Notes: generated from the sequence alone by a model not told the origin. Shown: positions 1 through 9,439, counted from the first letter of the stretch. The stretch is DNA of 64,000 nucleotides from Schizochytrium sp. CCTCC M209059 (GCA_000818945.1 KN805372.1:469214-533213); one strand, 5' to 3'. Program-made: numbers and translations.

Positions 1-738
1 TAAGCTAGTTCGGGGAAATTAGAAGAAGAGGCCTAACCCTGATTCTGGTTTCACATGTCATCCGCTGGGAAGCGGGGTGTTAAGAGGTGGCCTATGAATT
101 TTTTTGTACGGGCTTGGAGAAAAAACGTGTCACGGTGCAATAAAATAAAAGGCTTAGATAGGCCGGGATATAAAAATAGGGCCTAATCTATTCGGCGAAC
201 GTGACTCGACCGTGACATAGAAGTTACTTACAAAACATGCCATACCGTGACTCCCGTATCTGAGTCGATGTAGCTCGCCGCCGGCGAAGCGCTTGCGCGC
301 GACGTGCGTAGCGCGCGCGAGGGGGCGCGTTGCGAGTGGGCGGACGCCCGCGCGTGCCGCCGTCTCGCTGCCGCATGCGGCCAGGCAAGGCTGCGTCGGG
401 AACGGCCGTTGCCGCCACTCTCGACCGCTGCCGTGTCAACGACAGACAGGTGGACCGTCACGGTGACATGTTCCAGCCTCGTTCCGAAGTACTCTCAAGA
501 GCGCAGCGCGCTCTCGAGAGCGTACTGCGAAGCTTTGCAGGACACAGACCGGCTCGCACAGAGGCCATCGGCCAGTATCAAACAAACCCCAATCGACGCG
601 GCAGCAGTCGCAGCAAAACCTTATCTCAGGACACCGTCAGAAAGAACGAAGAGAACGCCCAGAATAGAACGCGTCGCGGTCAATACGTATACATCTATAC
701 CGTGACACTCGAAGCGGGCTGGCGTCGGAATAAATATC
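1..738. other. Gene-free left flank
   Basis: No coding region is convincing here; the long frames at 304..890 are GC-rich and without family similarity. The first 190 bp hold several GGCCTA-type words (around 29, 89, 159 and 177). A 14-bp perfect palindrome, CGCTCTCGAGAGCG, lies at 509..522. The stretch probably contains the promoter and 5' UTR of the gene that starts at 739. Confidence 0.5.
159..185. promoter_or_regulatory. TATA-like box flanked by TAGGCC words
   Basis: TAGGCC at 159 is followed by TATAAAAA near 170 and TAGGGCCTA at 177..185. The last word is the reverse complement of TAGGCCCTA, found at 8672..8680 upstream of another gene. The cluster looks like a core promoter, but the gene it would serve is unclear: 739 is more than 500 bp away, and a gene off the left edge is possible. 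Confidence 0.3.
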
Positions 739-1503
739 ATGAGCGCAACGGCAGCAACCCAGATGCGCGAGCCTGGCGCCGAACAGGGCATGGCGGACGG
801 CGTGTATATGGATCGGGCGGAGCAGAACACCCTTGGCGTCCAGAACGAGATATCGCCAGAGGCCGGAACATATACCAAGACAACCTTTGAGGATCTCGCG
901 GATGAGCTGTCGCACATGGTCAACCCCTTTGCAAACAACGCTCCATCCTATTTTGATTCCGAAGAGGACCAGGAGCTTTTCGACTCTAGCTTCTCCTTTG
1001 AAAGGAAGACTCTTATCATTCCCCGGGAACCAGCCGATGTAGCAACTTTTCTTTGTCACGTGCCCCTTTCAGAAGGACTCACGCAGCCTAGTTGGACGAA
1101 GGTCGACTTTTTCGGACGACACATGCTGAAAGACGGGTCTGGTGAGGAATCGACTTCGGGCACGGTCTTTGCGCAGTCATCCATGGGAATTGATGGCATC
1201 GAGTACATTGGAGAAAATCTTCAAGCTTTCGGACTTGTTGCGGAACCTTCCCGCGTCTTTTCTCGCGACGGTACGCTAACTATCAAGATTTGTATCAAGC
1301 TCCAAGGGCTTAAACTTGCGCGATCTGGAAAGGAGGCGGACAGGAACAAGTTCCAGGTCCATGTTTCGTACGGATTTCGCAATCACAGCAAGGATGAACC
1401 CTGGTACGAGGATCATGTTTGCAATGTAAAAATCATCTCGAAGCAGAGCACCAAGAGGCGGCTCGAGAACAACGATGCGCCGAACGCAAAGCGCCAGCGG
1501 TGA
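739..1503 (+). CDS. Unknown protein with C-terminal nuclear localisation-like signal
   Basis: The frame encodes 254 residues from an ATG. I do not recognise the family. Residues about 1 to 75 are acidic and look disordered. Residues about 85 to 235 alternate hydrophobic and polar residues as a beta-rich folded domain would. The last 16 residues, KRRLENNDAPNAKRQR, form a bipartite basic cluster like a classical nuclear import signal. There is no signal peptide or membrane segment. A nuclear or DNA-associated protein is a guess based only on the tail. The continuous frame, the ATG and the domain-like middle support a real gene. Confidence 0.65.
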   Translation: MSATAATQMREPGAEQGMADGVYMDRAEQNTLGVQNEISPEAGTYTKTTFEDLADELSHMVNPFANNAPSYFDSEEDQELFDSSFSFERKTLIIPREPADVATFLCHVPLSEGLTQPSWTKVDFFGRHMLKDGSGEESTSGTVFAQSSMGIDGIEYIGENLQAFGLVAEPSRVFSRDGTLTIKICIKLQGLKLARSGKEADRNKFQVHVSYGFRNHSKDEPWYEDHVCNVKIISKQSTKRRLENNDAPNAKRQR

Positions 1504-1715
1504 ACTTGTTTCAATACACTGCTATTTCTGGTTATTCATTTGATAGACAGAAAAATTAATCACTCGCACTCATATCCGATCTTCGTAGATCTCGACTCGC
1601 TGAAGCCCAGCGTGTTGCTAATTCTCTTCTTGACGAGCTTTTGTTCTCGAATTTTTTTTCTGAAGACCATAGTGTTGCAAATGGAGGTGAGCACCGATCT
1701 GCTTTTGGACCTTGT

Positions 1716-2290
1716 CTATGAGGTAAGTTCGAACCTCGCACATGTGAGACCCCATTTTGCCAGCTCCAGCAACTGCACGTCCCAGCTGTGTACGCCCGAT
1801 GTGTCTTGGCCAGGGACACCCGTAACTACACTAAACATGGGCTGTCCTGATGGGATAGTCCAAGGCAGCTCTTGACTCCTCACCATCCCCTCTAAAACGC
1901 TGGGACTCGCGGAGACTGCCGGCTCGCTCTGCGCGGAGCCGGTGGACGCCTGTTGAGTTCTTGGAATTCTAGCCATGAAGATATCGTATTCCGCCTTGAT
2001 AGCTTAAAATTGCACCTTGATAGATTCTAACTGTTCCTCAAGCGGCGCCAACGCGAACCTTTTCTCTTCGCGACTCATGCTCTCGTCTTCGATGATATTT
2101 TTGATCCGACTCTTAAGCAATTTCCTCTCTCTTATTCCTTCTCGCTTCCTTTCATCGACTGCAAGCATTTCAGCAATGAAATTTTCCGCCCTTGCTGCGC
2201 AGTTTTCCGTCTCAGTGACTCCGAAGCATTGCGCAAGATTTGCGTGTGCAAATTGGACGCCGGTGCCTCCGCCAAAAAAATCTTAAAACT
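1716..2290 (-). pseudogene. Decayed coiled-coil coding region
   Basis: Read on the minus strand, about 90 codons upstream of 2004 give a highly charged helical sequence (for example ERKLLKSRIKNIIEDES, EEKRFALAPLEEQLESIK). An in-frame TAA at 2004..2006 interrupts it. The same frame then continues for about 95 codons (AIKAEYDIFMARIPRTQQ onward) to about 1716. Further upstream another frame also reads as protein, which suggests an additional frameshift near 2170..2290. No start codon fits the whole. It looks like a dead gene of unknown family. A spliced gene whose intron removes the stop is a less likely alternative. Confidence 0.4.
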
Positions 2291-2589
2291 ACAATTGATC
2301 TCCAGCAACTCCGATCGACTAATCTCGTTAACTGATCAAACTGCAAGCTTTCCGTGCTCTTTCGCACGCCCTGCACGACTCCTGCAACCAAAACTTGATT
2401 GTTGATCGAAAACTGAATTTTCTAACATTGATGTTGCAAATCGGACGCTTTACACTATTTGCGAACCAAAGCCTGCATGGTAGTCTCGGGCGCCAACCGA
2501 ACCGCCACCCGTAGCACGCTGTAGGGGTCTGCGAGGGCGCTGGCGGGGCGCAGACGCGGGGCGGGTAGGTGCTTACAGCATCGAGGGTG

Positions 2590-3005
2590 CATTGCTACGG
2601 CTCAAGCAGGGAAGTGACAAAACGTGTGGCAAATGCAGCAGGCCGCCATTCGACCTTCGCTCAGAAAGCGTCGCGGCCATGCACGCCCATTCCGATAGCG
2701 AAAATTTGCAGATGCGAACATATGCACAGCTCCTGGAAATCTGACAGGCAATGACCGTAACAAAGTGATCCTCGGGAAGAGTCCTCGGGTTGGCGAGGAG
2801 ATCGTCGAGGCCATGCAAGAATATGCTTGTAGCGAAGGTGTTCAAGATCAAGCTTGCAAAGCTCTTCGGAAGCTTGCAGAAAATGCATTTTTAAAGAGCT
2901 CTTTTTCGAGAGCAAGGTTCTCTGCAGGCAGTCGAAGACACTATCGAGGTAATTCCGTGGCTTGACTACGCAGAGGACGCCAAATCGATGCTCGAAGCTC
3001 TGTAA
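2590..3005 (+). pseudogene. Frameshifted ARM-repeat protein remnant
   Basis: Two ARM-type repeats are visible. The first is around 2670..2735 (VAAMHAHSDSENLQMRTYAQ) and the second around 2740..2880 (NLTGNDRNKVILGK, then IVEAMQEYACSEGVQDQ and ACKALRKLAENA). Their methionines are 134 nt apart, one base short of 45 codons, and the frame changes within about 2733..2742. After a second shift a third frame reads VEDTIEVIPWLDYAED and ends at TAA 3003..3005, with AATAAA at 3022. The spacing and the AM-x-x-H/Y pattern are typical of protist ARM arrays. At least two frameshifts and no start codon make it a relic. Confidence 0.55.
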
Positions 3006-3076
3006 GATGGTTCGAAATAGAAATAAAGAAAACTTTCACCTCCGCGGTTTCCAAAGTAAGTCGACACCGCAATCAA

Positions 3077-3115
3077 GCATGCACGCATGCATGCATGCAT
3101 GCATACATACATGCT
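3077..3115. repeat. ATGC/ATAC microsatellite
   Basis: A run of GCATGCAT units changes to CATACATA before the upstream region of the TPR-methyltransferase gene. It lies about 140 bp before that start codon. Confidence 0.9.
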
Positions 3116-3251
3116 AGCAAGCCAAAGATTCGCCGCCTGGGCATAAAAACTGACATTGAAATTTCAAATGAATTTAACCTTCTTCTCGCTGTTTTGCACC
3201 TTCACCATTCGAGAAGCCTTGCGCCTCGTGCTAGCTTCAACCATTGCCGAG

Positions 3252-4862
3252 ATGGAGGCGTGTCGGGAGCGTGGCAACGCCTTGTATCGCGCGGGGGACC
3301 ATGCTGGCGCGGAGCGAGCGTACGGCGAGGCACTGGCGGCCACCGAAGCGGCCAAAGCTGTGAAAGACGAGATCGGTCATGAGGACTTGACCGTGTGGCG
3401 CGCTAAGGTTCTCGCGAACCGCGCGCAAACGCGTCTACAGCTTGGCTGGATCAAAGGCGCCATTGAGGACTGCCGCGAGGCCGTGATGCTTGACGGCACC
3501 AACTGGAAAGCTCAGCTGAGAATGGTCAAGGCGCTCGAGGCCAAGCTCGACTTTGCAGAGGCGCTGAAAACGTGCGACGGCTTGTGCGAGCGCCTTGAAA
3601 CGCTGCCGCCCGGGGTACGGCAACTCGTTTTACGCAAACGTACCGAGCTCAGGGCCAACAAAAAGGTCTACAGGCCACCTCCGCTATCTGAAATGGAACG
3701 TCGAGCGCTCTTCAGCGAGCATCATACCTTGCGTCTCTTTCTCGGCGACTCCAGCTTGCAGCCCGTCGTGCAACAAGGCACGAACAAACGTATCCAGCTT
3801 GCAACCTTTATTGGAAACGAGTTTGGTCTTCTTGACCGCAGTATGCTCCCCGAGGTACCCTCTCTCGACGTCTCTGTCATTGGCCCACAGGGTGTCACGT
3901 TTGCAATCGAGGAGCGCGACTGCGCGACGGGAGATCACGGCCGCACTACGCTTCAAGGTACGCTCATGATCGACGATGATGCCTCGCCGGGGCAGCTCTT
4001 TCAGCTTCGGGTGTCTGCTCAGGGTGTAGAGCCCGTCTTGACGCCTCCTAGTCTTATCTCAAAGGACGATGAAGGCTGCCCTGAGCACGAGGCACGCTTT
4101 GCTCCCTATGGGGGTTGCCGCGAGGTTAAATTACGTTCGCAAAAGAAGACATTGTATCTGCTCGAAGCGACGTCGTCTCTGGGCATTGCTGGTAAGCTTT
4201 GGGACTCGGCGGCAAGAATGCTCGGAATTTTTGAGCAAGAACGTTATGCTGGCCTCGTTTCTGGGCGTCGCGTTCTTGAGCTCGGCGCGGGCACGGGAGC
4301 GGTAGGCATTGGCTGCGCTCTTCTTGGGGCATCGCATGTCAGCGTGACCGATCTGGAAGAGGTGGTGTCGCAACTGGAAGCAAATATTGTTATCAACAAG
4401 CTAGAAAACGCCCGGGCACTCCCTTTAGCGTGGGGTCCTTCTCAAGGGGCAAAAGAGCTAGAGTCGCTAGGATTCATCGATACTGTATTGCTCAGCGATG
4501 TTGTCTACGATCCAGAACTCTATTGTCTTTTGCTGTGGACCTTGGGCGAGCTTTCCGCGCGCTACCCTGCAATTGACCTTGTCTGGGGTCACCGACATCG
4601 CAATCCGGCGGACCACGAGTTCTTTGCGGCCTTTGCCGAACTCTTTGAAGTCACGCTCGTTGATGGTCCAGGCGCAGGTTTCCTCGTAGCCGAGGCGGCA
4701 ATGACACCATCCCTCGAGGCCCTGCAGCAGACCTTCCGCCGTAGAGACGCTCGCTTTGTAAGCAATGACGATGGTGGCAACGACAACGAGAGCGTGCCAA
4801 CACACGCGTCACGGGACGTTTCCATTTACCACTGCAAACCCGTGCGACGTGCTTCCGCATAG
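3252..4862 (+). CDS. TPR domain plus class I (METTL21-like) methyltransferase
   Basis: The protein has 536 residues from the ATG at 3252; the frame is open further upstream but without another ATG at the head of a domain. Residues about 1 to 130 hold TPR-type helices (ERGNALYRAGDHAGAERAY; NRAQTRLQLGWIKGAIEDCR). A middle region of about 160 residues is unassigned. The C-terminal half is a Rossmann methyltransferase: the SAM-binding motif ELGAGTG starts at residue 343, an acidic VTDLEE segment follows, and DVVY at 416 matches the D-x-x-Y motif of the METTL21/FAM86 lysine methyltransferases. Protein lysine methylation is therefore the best guess, with the TPR part recruiting the substrate. The target is unknown. 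It is convergent with the lipase gene 64 bp downstream. Confidence 0.85.
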   Translation: MEACRERGNALYRAGDHAGAERAYGEALAATEAAKAVKDEIGHEDLTVWRAKVLANRAQTRLQLGWIKGAIEDCREAVMLDGTNWKAQLRMVKALEAKLDFAEALKTCDGLCERLETLPPGVRQLVLRKRTELRANKKVYRPPPLSEMERRALFSEHHTLRLFLGDSSLQPVVQQGTNKRIQLATFIGNEFGLLDRSMLPEVPSLDVSVIGPQGVTFAIEERDCATGDHGRTTLQGTLMIDDDASPGQLFQLRVSAQGVEPVLTPPSLISKDDEGCPEHEARFAPYGGCREVKLRSQKKTLYLLEATSSLGIAGKLWDSAARMLGIFEQERYAGLVSGRRVLELGAGTGAVGIGCALLGASHVSVTDLEEVVSQLEANIVINKLENARALPLAWGPSQGAKELESLGFIDTVLLSDVVYDPELYCLLLWTLGELSARYPAIDLVWGHRHRNPADHEFFAAFAELFEVTLVDGPGAGFLVAEAAMTPSLEALQQTFRRRDARFVSNDDGGNDNESVPTHASRDVSIYHCKPVRRASA

Positions 4863-4926
4863 CGTCGCTTGAGCTCCACGATGCCATTGAAGCTGATAAA
4901 GAAGAGCATGCGATGCATGTTCCCTT

Positions 4927-6516
4927 TCAAGTAAACCAGGTTTTCACGAGATCCTTGTCCCCTAAATACACAGCATGATATTGAGAAGGCATGTGCGAAT
5001 GCAAGAAAGCGGCGTGTCCATCGACGACAATGTCCGCATCGATTGGCCGTTCCTCCGCAGCAGGAACGAGTTTACGATTCGCATCAAGGTAGTACATGGA
5101 CCCGAGATGAAACATGCGCACGCATTGGCCCTCCCAGGCCTTTTCGCAGTCCGGGTCAACCTGGTAATGCTCGTCGAGATCGACGGCTTCGAGCAGGGCG
5201 GCTCGCTCCTCGTCCCCAAGAGCCGCCGTACCTCGACGCATAGTACGCCACTTTGTCCAGCGCGAGATGTCTCCTCTTTTTACAGCCTTTTCGATGCGCT
5301 CGAGACGGTGCACAAGTCGGTTGGCGGACCACAGCGAGAGTCGCGGAATAATATCAGGCCCATTGACAAAATTGAGAATGGTCGCTCTGCTCAAAAGACC
5401 CGAGGCCTCGAAAAGCTTAGACTGCTCCGTGGGCGGGACCGCGAGCATGGGCGGCGCGCCGAATGCATAGCAAGTGAGATGTCGCGGCAGCGTCTTGCGC
5501 AATGTGAGCTCAAGCGTTACGAGAAGCGCCGTTCCAGCACCGAGCGAATGCCCGCACACACTGAGCTTGTAGTCGGGAAAACGCTCCGCTGCTTGCTTCA
5601 TCTCCTCGCCCACCTCCTCAAGAACATTGTGCGCGCTGCGCAGGATTCCGTCGTGGGTGGGAATGTGCCTTTCAGGGCCATCAACATCGGGAACGCTCAC
5701 GTACGCGAGGTCGCAAGCCAAGTCCGTAAAGACGTCCGAGATACTGCTTGTGCCGCGCAAACACAGGATGATGCGCTTAGCCCGGTGATCCGCAATAAGG
5801 TACGCCTTGGGCCCGTAAAGACGCTCGCTATACGATGAGATATGCAAAAAGTCAATTTCTTCCTCGTTGCGGTTTACATACTTGCAAAAGGCAATGCGGT
5901 CTGCTTTGGCCATCGTGTGCGGCGTTACGACAAGCTTTGCGGCCTTGCTGGGCTCGACAAGGCCCATGGCACCGAGGAATGCGGCTCCATATGCAGCATT
6001 TGCTGCACGAAGGTGAAGCTCGACGTCATCAGCGGACGGCAAATGATCGACGCTGGGTTGGTCTTCCTCTGTCACGTGTTGCGGGGAATGCGAGGCTTTG
6101 AGGAGCGTGTCGCCTGCCGCGAGCAGACCCAGGGCGCCCAAATGGGGGTGCATGTCAAGTTCGCCGGATCGCTGAAAGCGAACGAGCTCCACGTGGTCGT
6201 GGAGCGTTGAGACGGCAGCGATGGCCTCACGCCATTCCCGCGACACGAAGATGCCAGTCACGTTGCGCGCTCGCACAAAGGAGGGTCTGCTATGGTACAC
6301 CGTGGACCCTGCGCGAAGTACATGCGGGCGGACGCGAGCGCGCAAGGCGCCAAAGGCTGCCAAAGTGGCCGCGCCGACCCCGAGCCCAAACGGCGCCGCG
6401 CCGAGCGGTCTCCATTCGAGCTCACGACGCGCGACTACGTATGCTCCGGCGACACCGGCGCCACTCAGGGCCAGACCGGTGCGCCACTGCGTCGCCACGT
6501 ACCACGCCCAGAGCAT
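4927..6516 (-). CDS. Class 3 (diacylglycerol-type) lipase
   Basis: This is a 529-residue alpha/beta hydrolase of the lipase_3 family, starting at an ATG. Two hydrophobic N-terminal segments (about residues 15 to 60) suggest membrane anchoring. The core holds ILCLRGTSSISDVFTDL (oxyanion region, 250 to 266), the nucleophile elbow GHSLGAGTA with Ser324, and VNGPDIIPRL with the probable catalytic Asp388. The likely catalytic His is His508 in SHMPSQY. This arrangement resembles sn-1-specific diacylglycerol lipases. A role in diacylglycerol or storage-lipid turnover is inferred, and the substrate is not proven. A TAGGCCTA palindrome lies 148 bp upstream of the start. Confidence 0.85.
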   Translation of the reverse strand: MLWAWYVATQWRTGLALSGAGVAGAYVVARRELEWRPLGAAPFGLGVGAATLAAFGALRARVRPHVLRAGSTVYHSRPSFVRARNVTGIFVSREWREAIAAVSTLHDHVELVRFQRSGELDMHPHLGALGLLAAGDTLLKASHSPQHVTEEDQPSVDHLPSADDVELHLRAANAAYGAAFLGAMGLVEPSKAAKLVVTPHTMAKADRIAFCKYVNRNEEEIDFLHISSYSERLYGPKAYLIADHRAKRIILCLRGTSSISDVFTDLACDLAYVSVPDVDGPERHIPTHDGILRSAHNVLEEVGEEMKQAAERFPDYKLSVCGHSLGAGTALLVTLELTLRKTLPRHLTCYAFGAPPMLAVPPTEQSKLFEASGLLSRATILNFVNGPDIIPRLSLWSANRLVHRLERIEKAVKRGDISRWTKWRTMRRGTAALGDEERAALLEAVDLDEHYQVDPDCEKAWEGQCVRMFHLGSMYYLDANRKLVPAAEERPIDADIVVDGHAAFLHSHMPSQYHAVYLGDKDLVKTWFT

Positions 6517-6843
6517 GTCGAGGCGCGCCGCCCTTGCGGCTCTGCGTCAGACGGGCGTTCATCGTTTGGCAGAGCTTCGGGGTGCGCTGTGTGTGTAGGG
6601 CTATTATTATTTATCTCTTCTTTTATACTTTATAGCTTTACTACCTATCTCGCGGTAGCCTACTAGGCCTACTCTTTATCAATCAATTGCAGACTCTGCA
6701 TCATCATCCCCATCCTCTCTTCGCGAGACTGTGCGACGTTTGCCCTGGCATGATGATCTTTTCTGACAAGAAAAAGACAAAGGCCTCGTCTTGAAAGAAT
6801 AGTAAGGAAAAAGGCTCAGGCAGGCGAACGAAGCACCGCGAGC
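6517..6843. other. Lipase promoter region and protease 3' flank
   Basis: This 327-bp gap separates the lipase start from the 3' end of the S49 protease gene, both on the minus strand. It is AT-rich near 6600..6690 and carries one TAGGCCTA copy. No gene is seen. Confidence 0.6.
6664..6671. promoter_or_regulatory. TAGGCCTA palindrome upstream of lipase
   Basis: An exact TAGGCCTA copy lies 148 bp before the lipase start codon. The same word recurs upstream of several other genes in the window, so a transcription-factor site or core promoter element is inferred. Confidence 0.4.
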
Positions 6844-8592
6844 TCACAGCGCGAGCGCAGAGGGCGAAGTCGAGACGGCCTGAGGAGCCTCTGGTGCCGC
6901 AGCTCTTGATGTGAAACGGTCCCAAAGATGTGCGGAAACCTTTGCAGCGGACTCGACAAGGTTGTCCGGGAACTTTTTGACGGGACGATCCTTTATCTCA
7001 ATCAGGTCGTGACTGGGCGCCAACGCGAACAAAAATTCGTCGCTGGTCTGCAGTATATCAACAAGCCCCTTCTTCTTACCCTCAATCGCCAGCCAGGCCT
7101 CGCCCGTGGCCACCTCGTCAATCGTGTCGCAAAGAGCTGGACGATTGGCCACAATGTGGTCCTTGAAGACTTGATGAATCTCCTCGAGCTCCTCGAGCAT
7201 CTTAAGCTTGGCAGCCTCGGTCACCTCGCCCACTACATCGACTGTTCGCTTATACTTTCCCGCCGTGAAAACGTAGGTTGCAATATCGTGTTTCTCCAAA
7301 AGCTTTTGCACGTTTGGAACAATGCTTATGACGCCGATAGACCCCACCAACGCAAAGGGGGAGGCGTGAATCTCGTCCGCCATCGCTGCCATCATGTAAC
7401 CACCGCTGGCGGCAATCGAGTCCACGCAAACGACAAGACGCATGCCACGCTTTCGCACGCGTGCTAGCTGCGCAGCAGCCAGACCGTACATGGTCACCGC
7501 GCCGCCGCCCGAGGATACAACGACGCACACGGTGTCGTGCCGACTGCCCATGACAAGGCACATGGAGATTTGATCGCGCAAAATGTCAATGGTGGAAACG
7601 TAAATATCGCCATCAAAGACAATCTTGAAAACCGTAGGTCGCCTGCGGTTTTGTACAGCCGTCGTAGTCAGGCCTTTTTCCAAGTCGGCCTCGACAGCCT
7701 TGTCCTCTTTGGTCTGAACCTCCTTGCGGCGCTCCTGGTTCCTTGAGCGCTCCTTTTTCGACTTTTCGCGAAAGGCTTTGTTCCTGTCGCCGACATAAAA
7801 GCGCAAGCCGTCATAGGCGTCAATTTCTGCGTTGAAACGGTCATTGAGACGCTTAAAGGACCACTTCTTTGTGTTTGACTTTTGCGAATTCAACGATGGG
7901 CCCTTCTGGCAGCACACGCCAACGGAAATGCAGCACAAAAGAAGCATGACAAAAAAGAGAAAGATTCCTACGGCGAGCAAGACGGTTCCTGCAATTTCGC
8001 TGCCGCTCTTTTCGGTCATATCGCCGCTCGCTTGTAAGAAGGCGCCGGCGATGAGCGTGGCAAAGCTCACGACGCAGCAACAGACGCAGCCCGCAGCAGC
8101 GGCCGCCACCTGGGGATCCATGTCCGGTTCCTCTCGCGCATACGAAACGTGTTGAAAGGGAACATAGTCCTCGTCTCCATATTCGTCATCCGTAAACATC
8201 CACGGGGTTGGCTTGCCATCCTTGCCAAACGCCACACGGTGATCTCCGGCTTCTCTGCTTGTGCCTTGCTCTTCGGCAGAGGCCGTCACGCCATCTTGTA
8301 AAAGTCCGTCTTCGGGAGTCTCGTCATGAGCGGTGACTTTGGCGTACGTGTAGCCAAAGTCTAGTGGGCGGTAGACGGCTGCGCGCCGTGATGGCTGCCG
8401 TTCTCGCGACGTCTCGTCGTCGGCAAGGTCCTCACGGGCGCCCGTTCCTGGGCCAAAGTCATCGTTACTATCTTGGCTAACGCCGCCTTCCTTGGCGAGC
8501 ACGCTTGGCGGAGCGCGGACGGGGGCATCGAGCACGCTCTCGACCTCCTCGCCAACACTCGCGTCCTCCAGCGTGCCCACGGACGAAGACAT
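6844..8592 (-). CDS. Membrane-anchored S49 (SohB/SppA-like) serine peptidase
   Basis: The protein has 582 residues from the ATG at 8592; the frame extends upstream only to a TTG. The first 140 residues are acidic and low in complexity. Two hydrophobic segments follow at about 145 to 235 (a Cys/Val-rich stretch and AVGIFLFFVMLLLCCISVGV). After a basic linker the S49 domain spans about 330 to 540. VVSSGGGAVTMYGLAAAQL is the glycine-rich loop, DSIAASGGYMMA carries the nucleophile Ser396, and AGKYKRTVDV carries the general-base lysine (Lys446 or Lys448), completing a Ser-Lys dyad of the SohB type. A role in clearing signal peptides or cutting within membranes is known for the family. The organelle cannot be told from the sequence. 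Confidence 0.88.
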   Translation of the reverse strand: MSSSVGTLEDASVGEEVESVLDAPVRAPPSVLAKEGGVSQDSNDDFGPGTGAREDLADDETSRERQPSRRAAVYRPLDFGYTYAKVTAHDETPEDGLLQDGVTASAEEQGTSREAGDHRVAFGKDGKPTPWMFTDDEYGDEDYVPFQHVSYAREEPDMDPQVAAAAAGCVCCCVVSFATLIAGAFLQASGDMTEKSGSEIAGTVLLAVGIFLFFVMLLLCCISVGVCCQKGPSLNSQKSNTKKWSFKRLNDRFNAEIDAYDGLRFYVGDRNKAFREKSKKERSRNQERRKEVQTKEDKAVEADLEKGLTTTAVQNRRRPTVFKIVFDGDIYVSTIDILRDQISMCLVMGSRHDTVCVVVSSGGGAVTMYGLAAAQLARVRKRGMRLVVCVDSIAASGGYMMAAMADEIHASPFALVGSIGVISIVPNVQKLLEKHDIATYVFTAGKYKRTVDVVGEVTEAAKLKMLEELEEIHQVFKDHIVANRPALCDTIDEVATGEAWLAIEGKKKGLVDILQTSDEFLFALAPSHDLIEIKDRPVKKFPDNLVESAAKVSAHLWDRFTSRAAAPEAPQAVSTSPSALAL

Positions 8593-8670
8593 GGTGCTGT
8601 TTGTCTCTCCAAGGCTTGTCGTTTTGCGATAGACTTGGTGCAAGAGGACTCGCCAGGGGAGTTGTTTCTA

Positions 8671-8680
8671 CTAGGCCCTA
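8671..8680. promoter_or_regulatory. CTAGGCCCTA word upstream of S49 peptidase
   Basis: This is a one-base-expanded variant of the TAGGCCTA palindrome, about 80 bp before the peptidase start codon. A reverse-complement version occurs at 177..185. Confidence 0.3.
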
Positions 8681-8887
8681 CCACCTTGTTGACCACATGA
8701 AAAGTTGAAAAAAAGGAACGAGGCAGACGACGTGGTGGAAATGCAACGTAGGAGGAAAGGGGGCTGACGCAATTGCGTACACGGCAAGAGACGGGCGAGA
8801 CAGGGTAGTCATAGGTAGTTGCATTGTGTTATGTGAAGGGGGAAAAAAGGAAGGGAATGAACGGATGCGAGCTGCGGCGACTGCCTT

Positions 8888-9439
8888 TTAGTCGTACATG
8901 GACTCGGCAGAGCGCTGAGTCAGCCTACGGACCTGCCTCTTGTAGGATTTGATGTCTTCGCGATAGAGCTTTGCAGCATCGATGTTTGCAGGAGAGTCAA
9001 GGTTGGGCTCGTCGTCGGTGAGCATGGAAAGCACCGAGATGAGAACTGCCTCGACGCCAAGAATGGGCCGCCATCTCTCGTCGGCGCTCTCCTGCTCGTT
9101 GAACTTGTCTTCTCCTGGAGGGTGCAGAATGGAGATGCAAACCTTACCATCTGGATACACGTTGGGATGCAGAATAGGGGTGACGAAGCGCATCGTAGGC
9201 GGGTTGTTCGGGTAGTCTGGCGGGAACTCGAGCAAGGCCTTGAAAAAGCCGCCCTCATAGAGCGACCCGTTCGGCCCCATGAACATGCATTCCCAAATGT
9301 GGAGCTGATCCTCGTGCAGACCAATTGAGACGTTATCAGGGGGGGACTTTTTCAGCTCCGACAGCTGAGACATGAGATGGTGCTTGGCATACGAAGATAG
9401 GTTGCCGCCCATGGCCGCGCCGGTCGAGGTCTGCGCCAT
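8888..9439 (-). CDS. Ubiquitin-conjugating enzyme E2, UBE2G/Ubc7-like
   Basis: This 183-residue protein covers a complete UBC fold. It has HPN at 91 to 93 and the active-site Cys101 in GKVCISIL. The insertion after the cysteine (PPGEDKFNEQESADERW) is the acidic loop shared by the UBE2G1, UBE2G2 and Cdc34 enzymes. The C-terminal helix (YKRQVRRLTQRSAE) is closest to UBE2G1, and the long acidic tail of Cdc34 is absent. These enzymes pass ubiquitin to RING ligases and often build K48 chains, with Ubc7 relatives working in ER-associated degradation. Start and stop are both clear. Confidence 0.92.
   Translation of the reverse strand: MAQTSTGAAMGGNLSSYAKHHLMSQLSELKKSPPDNVSIGLHEDQLHIWECMFMGPNGSLYEGGFFKALLEFPPDYPNNPPTMRFVTPILHPNVYPDGKVCISILHPPGEDKFNEQESADERWRPILGVEAVLISVLSMLTDDEPNLDSPANIDAAKLYREDIKSYKRQVRRLTQRSAESMYD

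Larger units (their letters stand above)
1504..3251. other. Relic-bearing intergenic stretch
   Basis: No intact gene is seen. The stretch holds two decayed coding regions, on the minus strand at about 1716..2290 and the plus strand at about 2590..3005, and an ATGC microsatellite. At 1681..1722 an ATG opens 14 codons that run into a good GTAAGT donor, but no convincing continuation was found. Confidence 0.5.
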
